Shown here one piece after another: positions 43,986-55,390 of a stretch of DNA of 64,000 nucleotides. Made by a program: the position numbers and the translations under genes. The notes under the pieces were generated by a model. The model made no database searches and had not been told where the DNA came from. It saw only the letters and a list, made by a program, of their open reading frames with translations. The stretch covers positions 70,527,764 through 70,591,763 of the forward strand of contig NC_030683.2 of assembly GCF_000004195.4 (NCBI RefSeq), read 5' to 3'. Origin of the DNA: Xenopus tropicalis (lineage: Eukaryota > Chordata > Amphibia > Anura > Pipidae). Within the stretch, counting starts at the first letter, position 1; the number at the start of each line of letters is the position of its first letter.

Positions 43986-44400
43986 TTAACAAGATATGAC
44001 CAGCGCTATAAAATCACCTATCCCAATCTTATCACGCAGGCACACTGGGCTTACTTTGTTTCCCATATTACCAATATTTTCAGTTGCAAGGTGTCATAGT
44101 GTATTCTCCCACTTTTTCTTGTCATTATTTAAATATGTTTTATTTTGTGTCTTGGATTGGATTGTTTACATGTATGGTTTGATGTCATCACGTTTGAATC
44201 TTTGGGGGGTGTCCCACACGTTCACGTTATTGTCCGTTGGTGTTCCCGCCAAACACTGTATATAAGGTTTCTGCTCACTTGTATTTGTAACTTTGACAAA
44301 GGCTGGTGTTGCAGCCGAAACGTCAGTTCTCTTGCCTCTACAATAAAACTTCAACACTGAACCTAAGACCTGTGTGAGCGGTACCTTTCTCCAAGCACCT
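43986..44400 (+). mobile_element. PLE terminal repeat with hammerhead motif
   Basis: Plus-strand sequence starting at the breakpoint with the antisense PLE, containing TATATAAGG (about 44259), a hammerhead-like motif and ACAATAAAAC (44340). It ends before the (TA)n at 44400. The head-to-head arrangement of an antisense truncated body and a direct terminal repeat is typical of PLE insertions. Confidence 0.65.
44289..44328 (+). ncRNA. Hammerhead-like motif (GAAACGTC)
   Basis: Stem I strand AACT, core TTGACAA (CTGATGA expected), stem II GGCTG-gtgtt-CAGCC, GAAAC, cleavage triplet GTC, stem I strand AGTT. Stems are intact; three core positions differ, so self-cleavage is doubtful for this copy. 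Confidence 0.6.
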
Positions 44401-44422
44401 ATATATATATATATATATATAT
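44400..44422. repeat. (TA)n microsatellite
   Basis: About 11 TA units between two PLE-derived segments. Confidence 0.95.
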
Positions 44423-44632
44423 GTAGGTAGTGAAAAAGCTGCACACCAAAAGTTGTAGACGCTACCTGGGTGCCTGGACAAAGTAGCATTTGTGGGCATT
44501 TGTAGCAACCTAGTTTCTGTAATGAAGATAACCAGGTTTTCTGTCTGCATCCAGAGCCTTTAAAGTCCGTTTTCCACTACCTTTTCTACCACCTCCCATG
44601 CTCTGGCCAATTGTATTAGTAAGAATTGGCCC

Positions 44633-45241
44633 ATGGTTAATCAAGATGAGTCTCTGGCCTTATATCAGTCCTGCAAGCCACTGATGGGCTACAAAAGGGG
44701 AAGTAGTCTAAGGGACCTGTTGATGAAAACGGACTTTAAAGGCTCTGGATGCAGACAGAAAACCTGGTTATCTTCATTACAGAAACTAGGTTGCTACAAA
44801 TGCCCAGATTGCGTGACCTGTAGATGCCTTCTGACTGGTCCTGATTTTCCGCACCCACACACTGGCAGAAGACTTAAGATACATTCGAGAATGGGATGTC
44901 TGTCCACCTACGTCATATATATCATTACCTGCCCTTGTGGGTTATACTATGTGGGCAAGACGGTGACCACCCTGAGAGAAAGAATAGGCAACCACCGCTC
45001 AGCCATCAGTAAGGCCATCAGAGAAGGCGAATCCAATCAACCCGTTGCAAGACACTTCTTGACGATGCGACACACACTTCCAACATTTAAGTGTATGGCT
45101 ATAGATCATCAGCCCCCCCTATCTAGGGGCGGCAACAGAGACCTGGCCCTACTTCAAAGAGAATCCCGCTGGATACACAAGCTTGACTGTGTGGCCCCAC
45201 GTGGCCTCAATGAGACTCTACCACTGAGCTGCTTCATCTGA
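44633..45241 (+). CDS. PLE C-terminal GIY-YIG endonuclease (5'-truncated)
   Basis: 203 codons including the stop, uninterrupted. Order: KRGSSLRDLLMKTDF; a Cys-rich zinc-binding-like block (CYKCPDCVTCRCL, about residues 53-65); a GIY-YIG nuclease with IITCPCGLYYVGKTVTTLRE (about 95-114), RIGNH and VARHF; and a conserved tail with RGGNRDLALL, ESRWIHKLD, GLNETLPL. In the family this endonuclease provides the nick for insertion. The RT half is absent, so the element cannot move by itself, yet this part has no stop or frameshift, unlike the antisense neighbour. Confidence 0.85.
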   Translation: MVNQDESLALYQSCKPLMGYKRGSSLRDLLMKTDFKGSGCRQKTWLSSLQKLGCYKCPDCVTCRCLLTGPDFPHPHTGRRLKIHSRMGCLSTYVIYIITCPCGLYYVGKTVTTLRERIGNHRSAISKAIREGESNQPVARHFLTMRHTLPTFKCMAIDHQPPLSRGGNRDLALLQRESRWIHKLDCVAPRGLNETLPLSCFI

Positions 45242-46358
45242 GCAATGTCTGTTTTTTGTTTTTTGTTTATGAGATTTATCTGTCTCTATGAACTCTGCCT
45301 TGGACTAAATGTGTAACTCTCGGTTCATTCCTGTGTCCCTAAATGCTTTGACACATTCCAACAGATTTGTAAATATTTTGTAACAAATGTGTATCTATCC
45401 TGCTGGGTTCATGCTGAACGTCTTTATACTATAACACTGCTCCTAGCAAAGACTTCCTCTTTTTAATTTGCTCTACGGGTCCCCCATTGGCACAACAAGG
45501 AGGGTAGCAGGTGTACCCCCTTTTTTTTGTTGCACACTAAAAAGGGTAGCAGGTGTACCCTTTACAGGACTTAGGTATCCCGCATCGGTAATATGCCCCG
45601 CGTGGGGACATCCGCATGCACCTAGCCCGTTATACATGCCGCTGCAATCCCCGAAGGCTTCCCATTATTAAAGTGATGCCCTGCGTAGGGCCACAACCCT
45701 TATCAACCCCCATGTGAGTGATGTAAATGGCAAATGGCAACATTATAGCCCATTGCAGGTTGACACCAACATCCGGCCACTTTGCTGTGGACCGAGATAT
45801 TGAGTGCAATCTCTGGGGTTCAACACTGTTCAGGCTGCCTCCTGATACGGGCGCAAGCAGCTGATCTCAATATGCGATGGCTTTTGCCGATGCACACAGA
45901 ACTGCCGGTTCCGCTCACCTCTGGCGGGTTGCTTAGCAACTGGCTAAACATGTCGGGAACGGGCCTGTTCGGATTGCTATGGGAGTCGGCATGCGAACGG
46001 TGACTAGATGTTAAGCGCAACTCGCGATCCGGGTAAGTATGCACCTGACACGGTGGGACCCGGGGCTACCCTGGCTTTAATGAAATACTATAGGTTTTGG
46101 GCACAATCCCGACAGCACTTCCATCGGGTAGCGCTCTGGAGCTTTAGGTGTTCTGCAGTATATTTTAATTTGCCCATTATGTTTTGTTTGCCTCACTATG
46201 ACTATAGATGTAATTTATCTGTAACCCCCCCCCTTTTTTACTTACTAGCCTTATTTTTATTTCAATTTTTGTTTATTGTGTAATGAGGGTTGCCTAGCAA
46301 CAAGCTTGGCGCCCTTTTTGGGTTTAAATAAGCGTTCTCTGTGCACTGTAACACTGCT

Positions 46359-46398
46359 GTCCCTGATGAAAGTTCCAACAGGAACTGAAACGTCGGAC
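46359..46398 (+). ncRNA. Hammerhead ribozyme, consensus core
   Basis: Stem I GTCC (46359-46362), CTGATGA (46363-46369), one extra A, stem II AGTTCC-AACA-GGAACT, GAAAC (46387-46391), GTC, then GGAC (46395-46398) closing stem I. The only departure from a minimal type I hammerhead is the additional A. The ACGT around the GAAAC-GTC joint would form stem III only as a dimer, as known for PLE hammerheads. Predicted cleavage after GTC at 46394. Confidence 0.8.
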
Positions 46399-46863
46399 TA
46401 AATAAAGGACCTCACATTTTTTCACTTGACCTATTGTCTCCAGTGTGAAAATTCCTGCGAGTGCCGTTCTATTTCTTTTCTATGGTTTTATATATATATA
46501 TGTGTAATATAATAATATTGTTTTGTGCATAAAATGTATTTTATTCTCAGAAATATGTCTTTTGTATATTTTTACCAGTGTATATGTCCACACATTAATT
46601 CTGTGTACTGGGGGTTGTTTTTTGTATACAGAATGTATTTTTGTAGACAAAATGTGCTTTAGAAAATGGCATCCCATATTCTATCAAGTATAATTTGATG
46701 TCAGTTACTAAAATACGACTATGCCATAATGGTAATTTAACCACATTTTTGCATAGTGTACCATAGGTACTGATGTCTTTTGCAGTAAAAGGGCAAAGTA
46801 ACTCTTTAGGTAGGGAATACACCAGTGTTACAGGGAATGAGATACATGTAGCTAAACACTTAG

Positions 46864-46990
46864 GGGAATATTTATCATGTTGTGTAAAAAGTGGAGTGAA
46901 GCATTACCAGTGATGTTGCCCAGGGCAACCAATCAGCAATTAGATTTCAACAGTTAGAAAACACAAAGCAAAGCACCTGATTTATACCCC
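46864..46990. mobile_element. MITE fragment ('ggggaatatttatcatg' family)
   Basis: Left end GGGGAATATTTATCATG is the kind of terminus seen in frog Harbinger-like MITEs; the right end is indistinct ('gatttatacccc'). 46990-47550 shows nothing recognisable. Confidence 0.4.
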
Positions 46991-47556
46991 TTAGACTGAA
47001 TCCCAAGTCCCAATAATGATATCTTTAAAACAGTACAGGAATTACCAGGCTGCTAGACCCCCTCTTCCTTTACGTAAGGTGGCCCTGTGGTTCACAAATA
47101 TCTGGCACAGGACACAGTTTGTATTAGGAGTGCTCTCTATGCAGCCTCAAGACCTACCTAGCTCTAGCTCCCTATATGCTAGGTCCCTGATTGGCAAGGT
47201 GTCACAGATGAAAAACCCCTGGAGAGTATTTGGTTTTCTGCCTAGGCATGCTTTTCTGCCCCCTTTGGCCCTGGGCCTGGCCCTCAGCTACTCGGGTGCC
47301 ACAAAGTCTTACTAATGAGAATCCAGTGACTCTACAGGGGCAGGCAAGGGAACTAAATGCATACTGCAGGGAAGGAGCCAGTAAGGACAGAGCTGGACAT
47401 AATCAGAGAGGGCAGTTTAGAACCATTAACTATAAAATCCTCAAACGTAAATTGAAGAACAACAAAACCAGGGGGTCAACTCAAGAGACAGGACCTGGTA
47501 TACAGGAACAAGGGAACAGTATTAGGAACAAGCAAGCTTGACCTATAAAAGGCAGA

Positions 47557-48128
47557 GGGCCTGATTCACTAGGTTGATAAAATGAGCGCTATCTATAGCA
47601 TGCATTAAAAATTTTATCGTTACTTATTTTTTGCGACTTGATGCTCGATTCACTAAAAGGACAGGCGTCATAATTAAGAAGCAATGTTTTTTGCGTTATT
47701 TAACTCACGATGAGCGTTTTTCTTGCGCTATTTTCCACCACGTGCTATATTAGCGCACGATTTTACACATGTAACCATTACTCTGGGAAAACTACCATTC
47801 TTAAAATTACCATTTACCTGAAAAGTGGATGATACAATTTTTTTTAAGTATCGCCTGCCCCAAGTAGGTGTTATTATTCGCACAGACTAATGCGATATTT
47901 AGCATGTTTAACGCTTCATATGTGTTTGTGAATTCATACGAATTATTTCTATTTGCTAATTAACACAATGCAAGGTAAATAACACATTGTGAAAATGCGT
48001 TTTTTTGCATATGCGATATGCGTCTTAACGCATGCAAAATTACTTTGATGAATCGGTACTTATTTATCGCATGCTTTTTAACTCAAAAAAGCATGCGATA
48101 AGCGTTATCGACCTTTAGTGAAACGGTG
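47557..48128 (-). mobile_element. Harbinger-type MITE, sister of 31261-32368
   Basis: Left end GGGCCTGATTCACTAGG, right end CCTTTAGTGAAACGG; about 572 bp. Almost collinear with the outer MITE at 31 kb but without the inner insert. It gives the empty site for that insert ('gaagcaatgtttttt' at about 47688). The flanking duplication is no longer clear. Confidence 0.8.
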
Positions 48129-49414
48129 AGTTCTGAGCTGGGAAAATGGTGGGCAGGCTGATAGTGACGGTGAGCACCTGTGGCCGGAATGAAAGCAGCT
48201 GAAACAAGCCGTACCTACTAGAAATGCAAGGATTGGGAAATGGATTGACCCAAAGTTGTAGCAGTCTTCTCATATAGTGCAGTGGTCAAAAGACAGCATA
48301 GTAGCCTACAGATCACTGGTTCAAATCGAGGCAGAAAGTTACACAATATACCACAGGGGTGCTGGCTACCATCTTAATCCTCATTGGAGCCTTAGCTGAT
48401 CAACAAGCTGGCCTATCTCTTGCCTCCTACAGTGAGCTCCACAGATCTGGCCTACCATTTGTTAACCTATTTGGCTTGCTTGGTATTTCTCTATGGTGGC
48501 TGACTTCAGGTTCCCTGGCATCATCCAATCTTATCTTCATTAAATCAGCCAAAGACAAATTGTCTATACCTATTACAATATAAATACATAAAATGTACAT
48601 TTGAGCCAGGTATTGCCTCAGTACCTTTCAGGTCTGTCAGCACAAGACAGAAAGTAATAGGGATAAGCTAAGGGCACCATGTACTGTATCATGGCAGGAC
48701 CTTGTGCTAAAATACAAAATAGTGATTTAGGGAATTATAAATATTTTAAACTATATTGGTTTCCATAGGTATATTGTAAAATGAAACTTTTGTCACTAAA
48801 TGTAGTCCAGTAATTTCCAGTGCTGTCAGTTTTTGTTTTTCATTAGTGTAAGATATTGCAACATAAAAACTTCATTATGCTTTAAGACACAAAGACTAGA
48901 TCGTCTGTTACAAATATGAGGCTCAATTGGGAGGTTTTCATTGAGATTTTTCTGTACAATGCAGTGCTCGTGAGATTCCTTTGTGTATTATTAGTTGCTC
49001 TTTGAAATGCAATGTACTCCAAAGTTCTATAAGTAAACTAATGAGGTCATGAGAGACATTTGAAATCCATTATATAAGCCTTTTCCACTAGGACCAAAAT
49101 GAACTAATGGCACGGTACATATACTGTGTTTTGTAGGCTGATATGACACTTTCATACAAATACTGTAACCTTTCAAGGTCTAAGTCTTTCTTTACTAATG
49201 CAGCCTTGGAAGTGGGAAGCTCTTAGTGTATGTGATAGAATACCTTGCATTCTTGAACCATTAAGTAGTTTTCGAAACACGTATAATTTGATTCTTGCAG
49301 AGACCAGCAAAGCTACATTTTTATAATGAATCCAAGCATAAAAAGGTTTTCTATTTTACCTTATCTTAGGGGTGTTTGATCTTCCATTATCACTAGGAAA
49401 GTTAAAAATAACAT
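48129..49414. other. Non-coding stretch
   Basis: 48272-48335 has a weak tRNA-like look (tagtgcagtggtc ... ggttcaaatcga, like A and B boxes), perhaps a SINE relic. Nothing else recognisable. Confidence 0.3.
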
Positions 49415-49690
49415 TTAATACAGGTATAGGATATATTTTCCAGAATGCTCAGAACCTGGGGTTTTCCGGATAAGGTGTCTTCCTGTAATTTGGATCTTCA
49501 TTTTTTTACCAATATGAATTTAAGCAGCTTAGTTTGGAACAATTACAAGATACTGTTAAATTTTTACAACGAAAAATGAAATCACTTTTAAATTTAAAAA
49601 TCTGCTTATAAGGGAGTCTATGGGAGATAGCTTTCCCGTAAATTGGAATTTTCTGCATAAGGGGGTTTCCAGATAACGGATCTTATACCA
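49415..49690. mobile_element. TTAA-type MITE ('tacaggtatggga' family)
   Basis: Starts TTAATACAGGTATAGGATAT and ends 'ggatcttatacca'; the interior has 'cctggggttttccggataa' and 'gtttccagataacggatc', the typical inverted subterminal text. Degraded. Confidence 0.65.
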
Positions 49691-51080
49691 CTACAATTCT
49701 TATTTATTAAATATAAATATATTTATATAACTTTTGCCTTTTCTCCTTTTTTCCAGTCTAAAATGCTGCCCCCGTGGCTCCACAGCAGCTTTGTTTATAT
49801 AAACCATAGTAGGGTTTCTGAGGCAAACACAGAACTTTTACCAGGGCAGGGCAATAATACCTAATATATGAATTATTTTGATACACTTTTTTTTGGTGTT
49901 ACTGTTCCTTTAAGGTTTATGCCTTCTACTATTAAATTCTGCTCTGTTTAATTCTATTCGAACTATTAAATTCTTTCTATTAAACCCAAATTGCCAAAGG
50001 ATTCCATGACTTTACAATTCATTTGTTCTACAGCACAGCAGTCTTAACAAGACATGACTTCTTGAAAAAGGACCCACTATCAGTGCTGTCTTGTATCTGC
50101 ATAATAATTAGCCTGAGTTCTGGTTATGGGCATGTGCTCCCTTGGTGATAGCTGAGTGTGTGAATACCATTAATTCAGAGTACTGGCAGTTGATGGTTTA
50201 ATAAAGCATGGAAGGACAACACAATGGAATTGTAATCCCAGGCTAGGTTAGGCTAGGAATTAGTGATAGTTAGGTTCAAGATACTAGGGCTCATTTATGT
50301 TTGCAAGTGCAATGGGCAACTTGCGCTTTTCCCTGCAGTGAGTTTCACCTAAAACCACTGTCATTAAAGTTTAATATTTGCACTTGACACCACTCTGTCC
50401 TTCATGCCTTGTGTTCTGAATTGGGTGCTGCAGGGGAACCCTGGAGTTACCAGCCACCTGCCGACCAGATGCTACCTCCAAGGTTGTCTCAGCACCCACT
50501 TGTGCCTAAAAAATCAGGTGCAGACATCATTTACACACTGAACACCTAAAATGATGCCAGCGAACACCAGAAACAATGCCAGACAGACTTCCAATGAAGC
50601 ACACGTGCAGTTGCATCCATTTTGGCAAACTGCCACTGCAGAATTGCATCTAGGAAATTGCACCTGCAATGACACCAAAATAGCGGGGGGAAACAGTGCA
50701 TTGTGGAAATAAACATGTTGATTTAAACTTTGCACACTGGTAAGTAAATGCTAGTTAAGTAAATGCTCCCTACTATGTTATGCTATGTTAGATAAATGTT
50801 AATTGGTTAATTTGTTCAAATGGTAATATCCTAGCATACATTTGTAAAGTTGTACCATCATTTCCTGTAATAATATTAAATGTCTATTTTAATATGCATT
50901 ATCTGCTTAGCACCAGGCAGAGCACTGAGAGAAGCTGTGGACACAGGTAGGGAAAGCAATGAGGAAGAACAGAAAGTGTGAAGAAAACAGTCAGAAGTAA
51001 AGTTAAGTTCAATCCTGCAGTCTGGCATCCATGTGTGGCTAATTCTGGGTCTGCTATAACCTACACTAGGTCATCACAAC
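49691..51080. other. Non-coding stretch
   Basis: No supported gene. 50287-50760 starts 'gggctcatttatgtttgcaa', resembling MITE ends in the window, but without a convincing partner. Confidence 0.35.
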
Positions 51081-51818
51081 ATTATACAGGTATGAGACCT
51101 ATTCAAAATGCTTGGGACCTGGGATTTTTCCTTTATTTGGTTCTCCATACCTACAGAGGCTGATTCATTAAAGTACGAGTTCAAATCCTGAAATGGGTAA
51201 AATTCGGATTAGATACAATAATTTCTGATGATCGCAAATATCTTGATAATGTGTAGGAAAAAATTGTATTAGTCACGATAATATCATATTGGTCACGAAA
51301 GTCACAAAATTTTCATATCTGAACGATCGGAAATGGTAGGAAAACCTTCTGACTTTACCAAAGCTTCTGATGATACCAAAGCTTGAATGAATCTGAAACT
51401 TTCGTACTCGGTGCAACAAATGCGATTTTGTCACACAAATTGTTGCGCTTTTTCTAGCAATGTACAAAAAAGTTGCTCAAATTAACGAAAAAAATCGCAA
51501 AAAAATACGCACAGCACGAAAACATAAAACAAAAATAAGTTTTTTTTTGTATTCGGAAGCGATCATACTTTGATAAATGAGCACCTAAGTCTACTAAAAA
51601 AATCATTTAAACATTAATTAAACCCAATAGGATTTTTCTACCTCTGGGTATAATTTATTACATCATATTTGGGATCAAGTACAATAACCTGTTTGATTAT
51701 TTCAGAGAAAATGGAAATCATTTTTAAAAATCTTAATTATTTTATTAAAATTGTGTTAATGGGAGATGGTCTTCCTGTAATTCAGAGCTTTCTGGATAAG
51801 GGATCCTATACCTGTACA
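51081..51818. mobile_element. TTAA-type MITE split by a second MITE
   Basis: Left part 51081-51150 ('tatacaggtatgagacc') and right part 51589-51818 (ending 'gggatcctatacctgtaca') are the two halves of one copy of the family seen at 4165 and 49415. The insert is 51154-51585. Confidence 0.75.
51154..51585. mobile_element. Nested MITE, CTA duplication
   Basis: 432 bp; left end CAGAGGCTGATTCATTAAAG, right end CTTTGATAAATGAGCAC. Flanked by CTA at 51151-51153 and 51586-51588. Interior AT-rich with CG-containing short words. Harbinger-like by its 3-bp duplication and GATTCAYTAAAG-like terminus. Confidence 0.7.
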
Positions 51819-52272
51819 GCAAAATATTATTGGATCATTATCTATAAAGAAAAACTTCTGTGGGCAGGATTTTCTAAAGGTAAAGTGATTTCTTTAAGGG
51901 GGTGAAAGGACTGTAGAAGAAGTGTTTTGGGGTGAAGTAAGTAAAGCATATGCAAGTAGCAATCCCTTTGGCCTTCTTTAGTTATATCTTTGAATGTGTC
52001 TTATTATTTGCCTTTTCTATTCTTCCACCCTCCAAAAATTTTTAATACAGAGCAATTTTGAAGTGGAGTGCTTTTCAAGGATATTTAACCCTTTTACTGC
52101 CACATATTGAAGAAACTACCACATGTAGACAAAAGCAACTAAGTGCTGTAGCTTCTACAATCTGTAGCACTTCAGGGTATACAAATCTGAACTGGCCTAC
52201 AACATTTTGCAACATAAGATGGGCAATTGGGTTTTTGTGAATAAAGGTGAATAAATACTATTGTTTAAGATA

Positions 52273-52941
52273 CCATATATACTTGAGTATAAGCCGAGTT
52301 TTTCAGCACCCAAAATGTGCTGAAAAATTAACCCTTGGCTTATACTCGAGTCCCTCCAACTAACACCCTCTGCTACCTGATTCCCTGTGTGCTCTTCTGT
52401 GTTCCGCTCCTTCCTAGTTCCTTGCCCCGCCCCCGGTGTGACATCACATGCTCCCTGCTCTCAGCTCTGGTGTCTGTGTCTGAGGGGGAGGGAGAGCCTT
52501 TACAAGCAGGCAGGAATGGAACTGTTTGAAGCAGGCAGGCAATGGAACATCAAGCCTGCATGCTATTGAGGTGAGGAGGGAGGGAGAGGGAGTTCCTTGA
52601 AGTAAACCTCAAGCTGAATCCTCTCAGTTTATGATGTGTGCCTTTTGATAGACAGGTTGAGGAGCAAGGCATGAATGAGTGATTACTTCTCCAGGTGACC
52701 CTACTAGAGGAGGCAGTAGGAGGTAGCCTGGCATCTGGCATACTCATTCCCTGCACGTATTTGTTCAGTAAGATTGATAGATCCTAATTTTATTGGAATT
52801 TATTTTGATTATTGAAACTTAAAAGCTTCTGCATTTCCCATCCTAGGCTTATACTCGAGTCAATAGGTTTTTCCAGTTTTCTTAGGTAAATTTAGCTACC
52901 TCGGCTTATATTTGGATCAGCTTATACTCGAGTATATACGG
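52273..52941. mobile_element. TA-flanked transposon, mariner-like ends
   Basis: Left CCATATATACTTGAGTATAA and right TTATACTCGAGTATATACGG are inverted repeats flanked by TA (52271-52272, 52942-52943). Internal copies of 'cttatactcgagt' occur at 52338 and 52849. 669 bp, no transposase. The 'tatactcgagtataag' terminus is widespread in vertebrates; assignment to Tc1/mariner rests on the TA flank. 51819-52270 has no recognisable feature. Confidence 0.75.
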
Positions 52942-53035
52942 TAAGTGGTGGGCAAAAAGGGGTTTTCAGCCCTGATGCCGCCCCAAACCCACTCTGTGTT
53001 ATATTTTTGGTGTTGAAGCATAGTAACATCACTAA

Positions 53036-53245
53036 TAAATCTATCCTCTGGGCATTTATTAATCCCTAAATAATTACTAGGTGGTATAGAAAGTCATAAA
53101 GGTTGCAAGGAGTACATCTCCATTTATCCTGGGATCTGGGATACTGAGGACACTGACGGAAGTATTGTGGTGATAACCTATGACATAATTTTAATACCAC
53201 CTAGTAATTATTAAGGCAATATTAAATGCCCAGAGGATAAATGCA
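53036..53245. repeat. Foldback repeat of about 205 bp
   Basis: 'atcctctgggcattta ... taattactaggtggtat' (53042-53088) and 'ataccacctagtaattatta ... aaatgcccagaggat' (53190-53240) are inverse arms. Probably a MITE; flanking duplication unclear. Confidence 0.7.
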
Positions 53246-54491
53246 TAACCCATAGAAGTCCACTGTGGTTTTAAAGTAATGAATTTTAAGTGAAAAATTA
53301 AGTTTTATTTGCAGACCCATTGATACGTACGATCGCTGTGTGGCAAATTATCACAGTCTTTTTGGGAGAATACCTATGAGATTATCATGGGTTCCACCTG
53401 CAATTTTTAGCCCACGTACCAGCAAGCCAATACAATCCAATAACATTAATTACACAAGGTTTTACAAGGTTACCATAGGGCTGATTCACTAAAGTGCATT
53501 AATTTTTATAGCACACTTTGGGCCTGATTCACTAAAGTGCGATAAAAATTATCGCATGCTTTTTGCGTTAAAAAACGCAAAATAATTTGCGTGCGATTCA
53601 CCATAGTATTATAGCGTGCAAAAAATCGCCATTTTCGCATGGGTTATTTCTCGCGCTAGTTTTACCGCATGCGTTAATTTCCGTGCTGAAAAGAATACGA
53701 TCGCATGATTCACTATAACTTTTGCGCGCTAAATATCGCATTCGGCTATGCGAAAATTAACTCCTACTACAGGCAGGCGAAAAATTATAGAAAATTACAG
53801 TAAATGAGTTTTTGCAATAAAATATGGACTTACAGTGTTATTTATTCAAGTATGTGTCTTTTTACTCAATTTTACTAAAGTCTTGGTATGTATGGAATTT
53901 CGCTACTAATATACAGTACTATAGCGGTGAATATGTTGTCCCCAAAATATACTGTACTGTAGCTGCGAATATTTTTTTCGCGCAAAATACATTACTATGT
54001 ATATTTTGGCGTTTTTTTTTCCACGATTTTGTAATCTCGCGAATTGCGGACATTTTGTGGCGATTTTGTAATCTCGTGACATGTGCGACTTGGGGCCATT
54101 TTGTGTCATTGAGGCTGGAGCCACCAAACTGAGAGAAGATGCCTGGGGTTTCCGACTTGCTACCAGGGGAGAGGCGCTATATTATCAGCGTGCTCCTGCG
54201 TGCAGGATATGACCAGCCACCGCCGGGGGACTTAGGGGTCCATGAGAGGAAGAGGGCAATCCTGGCCGAGCTAAGACAAGGTTTGCTCGCCAGGTTTGCC
54301 CTTGATGTGGGCCCCCACCAGCTCCGGCGGCTGTGGTCCGACCTTAAGCGCAGGAGCCCAGAACTGGTCGCTGAAATTAGAGAAGGTAATTATTGTACTT
54401 CATTATGCTTTTACAGTATACGTTCAGTAAAAGATTAAGCAAGTAATTTGAACTAAAGGTACAAATGTAAGAAATGTCAGGGATGATGAAA

Positions 54492-54550
54492 GTAACATAG
54501 TAACATAGTAAGTTGGATTGAAAAAAGACATACGTCCATCACGTTCAACC
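54492..54550 (-). mobile_element. CR1 3'-end fragment in the gene X intron
   Basis: 'gtaacatagtaacatagtaa' followed by 'ggattgaaaaaagac ... gttcaacc' is the reverse complement of a CR1 3' terminus (compare 25690-25757). A degenerate hammerhead/PLE piece (GAGGAACTGAAACGTTGC, 54562-54579, then AATAAAC) follows immediately. Confidence 0.75.
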
Positions 54551-54732
54551 ATAATGCCAGTGAGGAACTGAAACGTTGCTCACAATAAACCTCTGAATAT
54601 TATTTCACATATTTGTGACTCCTTGTCAAAATCCTATGTGTGCCGTCACCCCATGCCTGTCTAGATTTTGTTTTGCCACAGGCACCCAGGTATTATTGTT
54701 CCTTATGGTGTGCAGCTTCCCAGCACTTCCTA

Positions 54733-55018
54733 TTATATATATATATATATATACACATCTATTTTCAAATACATATGCATAAATAAGTTTAAAGCAGGGG
54801 GGAAGCAGCAGGGAGCGGCCCATAGTGTGAATCATTTGGGGAAGGGCCACGAATGTTTTAGGGGGCCCTGGCTAACAATGTCTTTGTGTCCTTTTTATTG
54901 ATGTGAGGGTTCACAGGGGGAGGGGCCATTGGGGGTGTGGGAGGAGGGGGGCCCAAAAAATGTTGTTGTGAGGGGCCCCGTTATTTATGATGGTGTATGA
55001 ATGTATATATATATATAT
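54733..55018. repeat. (TA)n tracts and shared intron repeat
   Basis: TA runs at 54733-54755 and 55003-55018 enclose 'gcagcagggagcgg ... gaggggccccgtta', which matches 60608-60805 in the gene X intron of element B. The matching block has GGGGCCC-type ends of a hAT-like MITE. Confidence 0.75.
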
Positions 55019-55182
55019 AATATATTACACAAAAATAACATCTTGCAATACTATTTCACAGAACTTCAGCTGGCGCCTCCTCCCCAGGCCCAACCCCAGG
55101 CCCTCCAGCCTCTACCAGCCCCAGTAGCCCGACCTGCGGCCCCCGAGGCCCATCCACCGGCCCCTGAGGCCCAACAATTGGC

Positions 55183-55390
55183 CCCAGAGGCCCGAGCAGA
55201 GGCCCCAGGACCCAGCCAGGCCCCACAGGCCCCAGGACCCAGCCAGGCCCACAGGCCCCAGGACCCAGCAAGGCCCCACAGGCCCCAGGACCCAGCCAGG
55301 CCCCACAGGCCCCAGGACCCAGCCAGGCCCCACAGGCCCCAGGACCCAGCCAGGCCCCACAGGCCCCAGGACCCAGCCAGGGCCCCAGAC
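55183..55390 (+). repeat. 27-bp coding minisatellite in gene X exon 2
   Basis: Unit CAGGCCCCACAGGCCCCAGG plus ACCCAGC (9 codons), about seven copies. One copy lacks a C (near 55247) and the last has an extra G (55381), so the frame is changed within the array and restored after it. The reverse strand is open in several frames, an artefact. Confidence 0.9.

Larger units (their letters stand above)
44495..46485 (+). mobile_element. Second PLE, with inverted 79-bp 5' flap
   Basis: 44495-44573 is the exact inverse complement of 44727-44805, separated by 153 bp. The direct copy continues with the GIY-YIG coding region (to 45241), a long 3' region, a hammerhead motif and AATAAAGG (46403), ending at a (TA)n tract near 46485. 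Inverted 5' flaps are characteristic of Penelope-like insertions. Confidence 0.85.

Noticed and set aside
48272..48345. Possible tRNA gene (A-box-like and B-box-like motifs)
   Set aside because: T-stem and acceptor stem do not pair; at most a decayed SINE or chance similarity.
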